Below are positions 6,123 through 6,262 of a stretch of DNA of 6,262 nt, in pieces. The notes beneath the pieces were generated by a model. That model was not told the DNA's origin. It worked only from the letters and a program-made list of their open reading frames with translations, and ran no database searches. A program made the position numbers and the translations under genes. Source of the DNA: Ignavibacteriaceae bacterium. GTDB taxonomy: Bacteria; Bacteroidota; Ignavibacteria; Ignavibacteriales; Ignavibacteriaceae. The DNA is taken from NCBI GenBank assembly GCA_031292465.1, contig JARLHB010000483.1:1-6262 (forward strand). Direction: 5' to 3'. Numbering within the stretch: position 1 is the first letter of the stretch; the number at the start of each line of letters is the position of its first letter.

Positions 6123-6204
6123 CAAGTTCAATGGACAAAGTGCAAAGATCAAACTAATAATAATTTAGATCCCGTGTAAACCCGGTTCCTTAACTTTGAA
6201 CTTG
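6123..6204. repeat. Inverted repeat between copZ and the putative ATPase gene
   Basis: CAAGTTCAA (6123-6131), immediately after the copZ stop, is the perfect reverse complement of TTGAACTTG (6196-6204), with 64 bases between. A long-range stem would place the copZ stop at its base and release the next start 21 bases further on. It might act as a partial terminator or processing site setting the copZ to ATPase ratio. Chance similarity in AT-rich DNA is also possible. Confidence 0.35.
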
Positions 6205-6225
6205 CAACATGAAAACTTTATAAAC

Positions 6226-6262
6226 ATGATAACTAAAGAAATAAAAACCCTAACCCTTCCCG
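6226..6262 (+). CDS. copA: Probable start of a CopA-type heavy-metal P-type ATPase (cut by right edge)
   Basis: ATG 6226 opens a frame that stays open to the window end and reads MITKEIKTLTLP. This resembles the lead-in strand that usually precedes the first GMTCASC metal loop in copper-exporting P-type ATPases. It follows copZ by 103 bp, the expected neighbour. No Shine-Dalgarno site is visible, and a nearby upstream ATG (6210) meets a stop after four codons. Only twelve codons are seen, with no catalytic motif, so the identification rests on context and a short resemblance. Another HMA-bearing protein is the main alternative. Confidence 0.45.
   Translation, partial: MITKEIKTLTLP

Noticed and set aside
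6242..6262. AACCCTAACCCTTCCC read as the beginning of another CCCCTCC-type repeat
   Set aside because: The same bases translate in frame to KTLTLP, the expected lead-in of a CopA HMA domain, and no pairing arm is visible before the edge.
1..6262. tRNA, rRNA, CRISPR array or insertion sequence
   Set aside because: No cloverleaf, no regularly spaced repeats, no transposase frame or long terminal inverted repeats were seen on either strand.

Overview
The window is an AT-rich stretch of bacterial chromosome with every recognisable gene on the + strand. The best guess at source is the Bacteroidota/Chlorobi (FCB) side of the tree, perhaps an Ignavibacteria-like lineage. Three things support this: an AraC regulator with a fused metal-binding N-terminus (a type I associate with that group), AT-rich spacers holding small palindromic repeats, and inconsistent use of Shine-Dalgarno sites. 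Three genes have good AAGGA/AAGGAG sites and three have none. This is an impression, not a taxonomic proof.

Layout. Positions 2-2386 hold the C-terminal ~794 residues of a very large protein cut by the left edge: the complete GH94 phosphorylase domain of a cyclic beta-1,2-glucan synthase (NdvB/Cgs type). A 372-bp spacer follows, with a compound hairpin and a pair of nearly identical AACCGTT palindromes whose centres are 32 bp apart. Next is fabF (2759-4018), a beta-ketoacyl-ACP synthase II with all catalytic residues, closed by a perfect 12-bp stem-loop. Then come a YbjQ/UPF0145 protein (4226-4555) and a small cupin (start most likely 4608).

The right third is a metal-handling module, most likely for copper. 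A regulator at 5036-5635 joins an N-terminal HMA-like domain (Cys22-x-x-Cys25) to a C-terminal AraC-type DNA-binding domain. A 283-bp spacer follows, carrying a candidate promoter, a 25-bp inverted repeat, an 8-bp direct repeat at exactly 21-bp spacing, and a three-armed GC-rich repeat. A CopZ-like 67-residue metallochaperone (5919-6122) comes next. The last 37 bases (from ATG 6226) read MITKEIKTLTLP, which resembles the lead-in to the first HMA domain of a CopA-type P-type ATPase. The inferred circuit is that the HMA-AraC protein senses the same ion that CopZ carries, using a related fold, and controls copZ and the exporter downstream.

I found no tRNA, rRNA, CRISPR array, transposase or phage gene. 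The nearest thing to an undescribed system is the HMA-AraC/CopZ/CopA module with its candidate operator. The two kinds of palindromic repeat also merit a genome-wide count.
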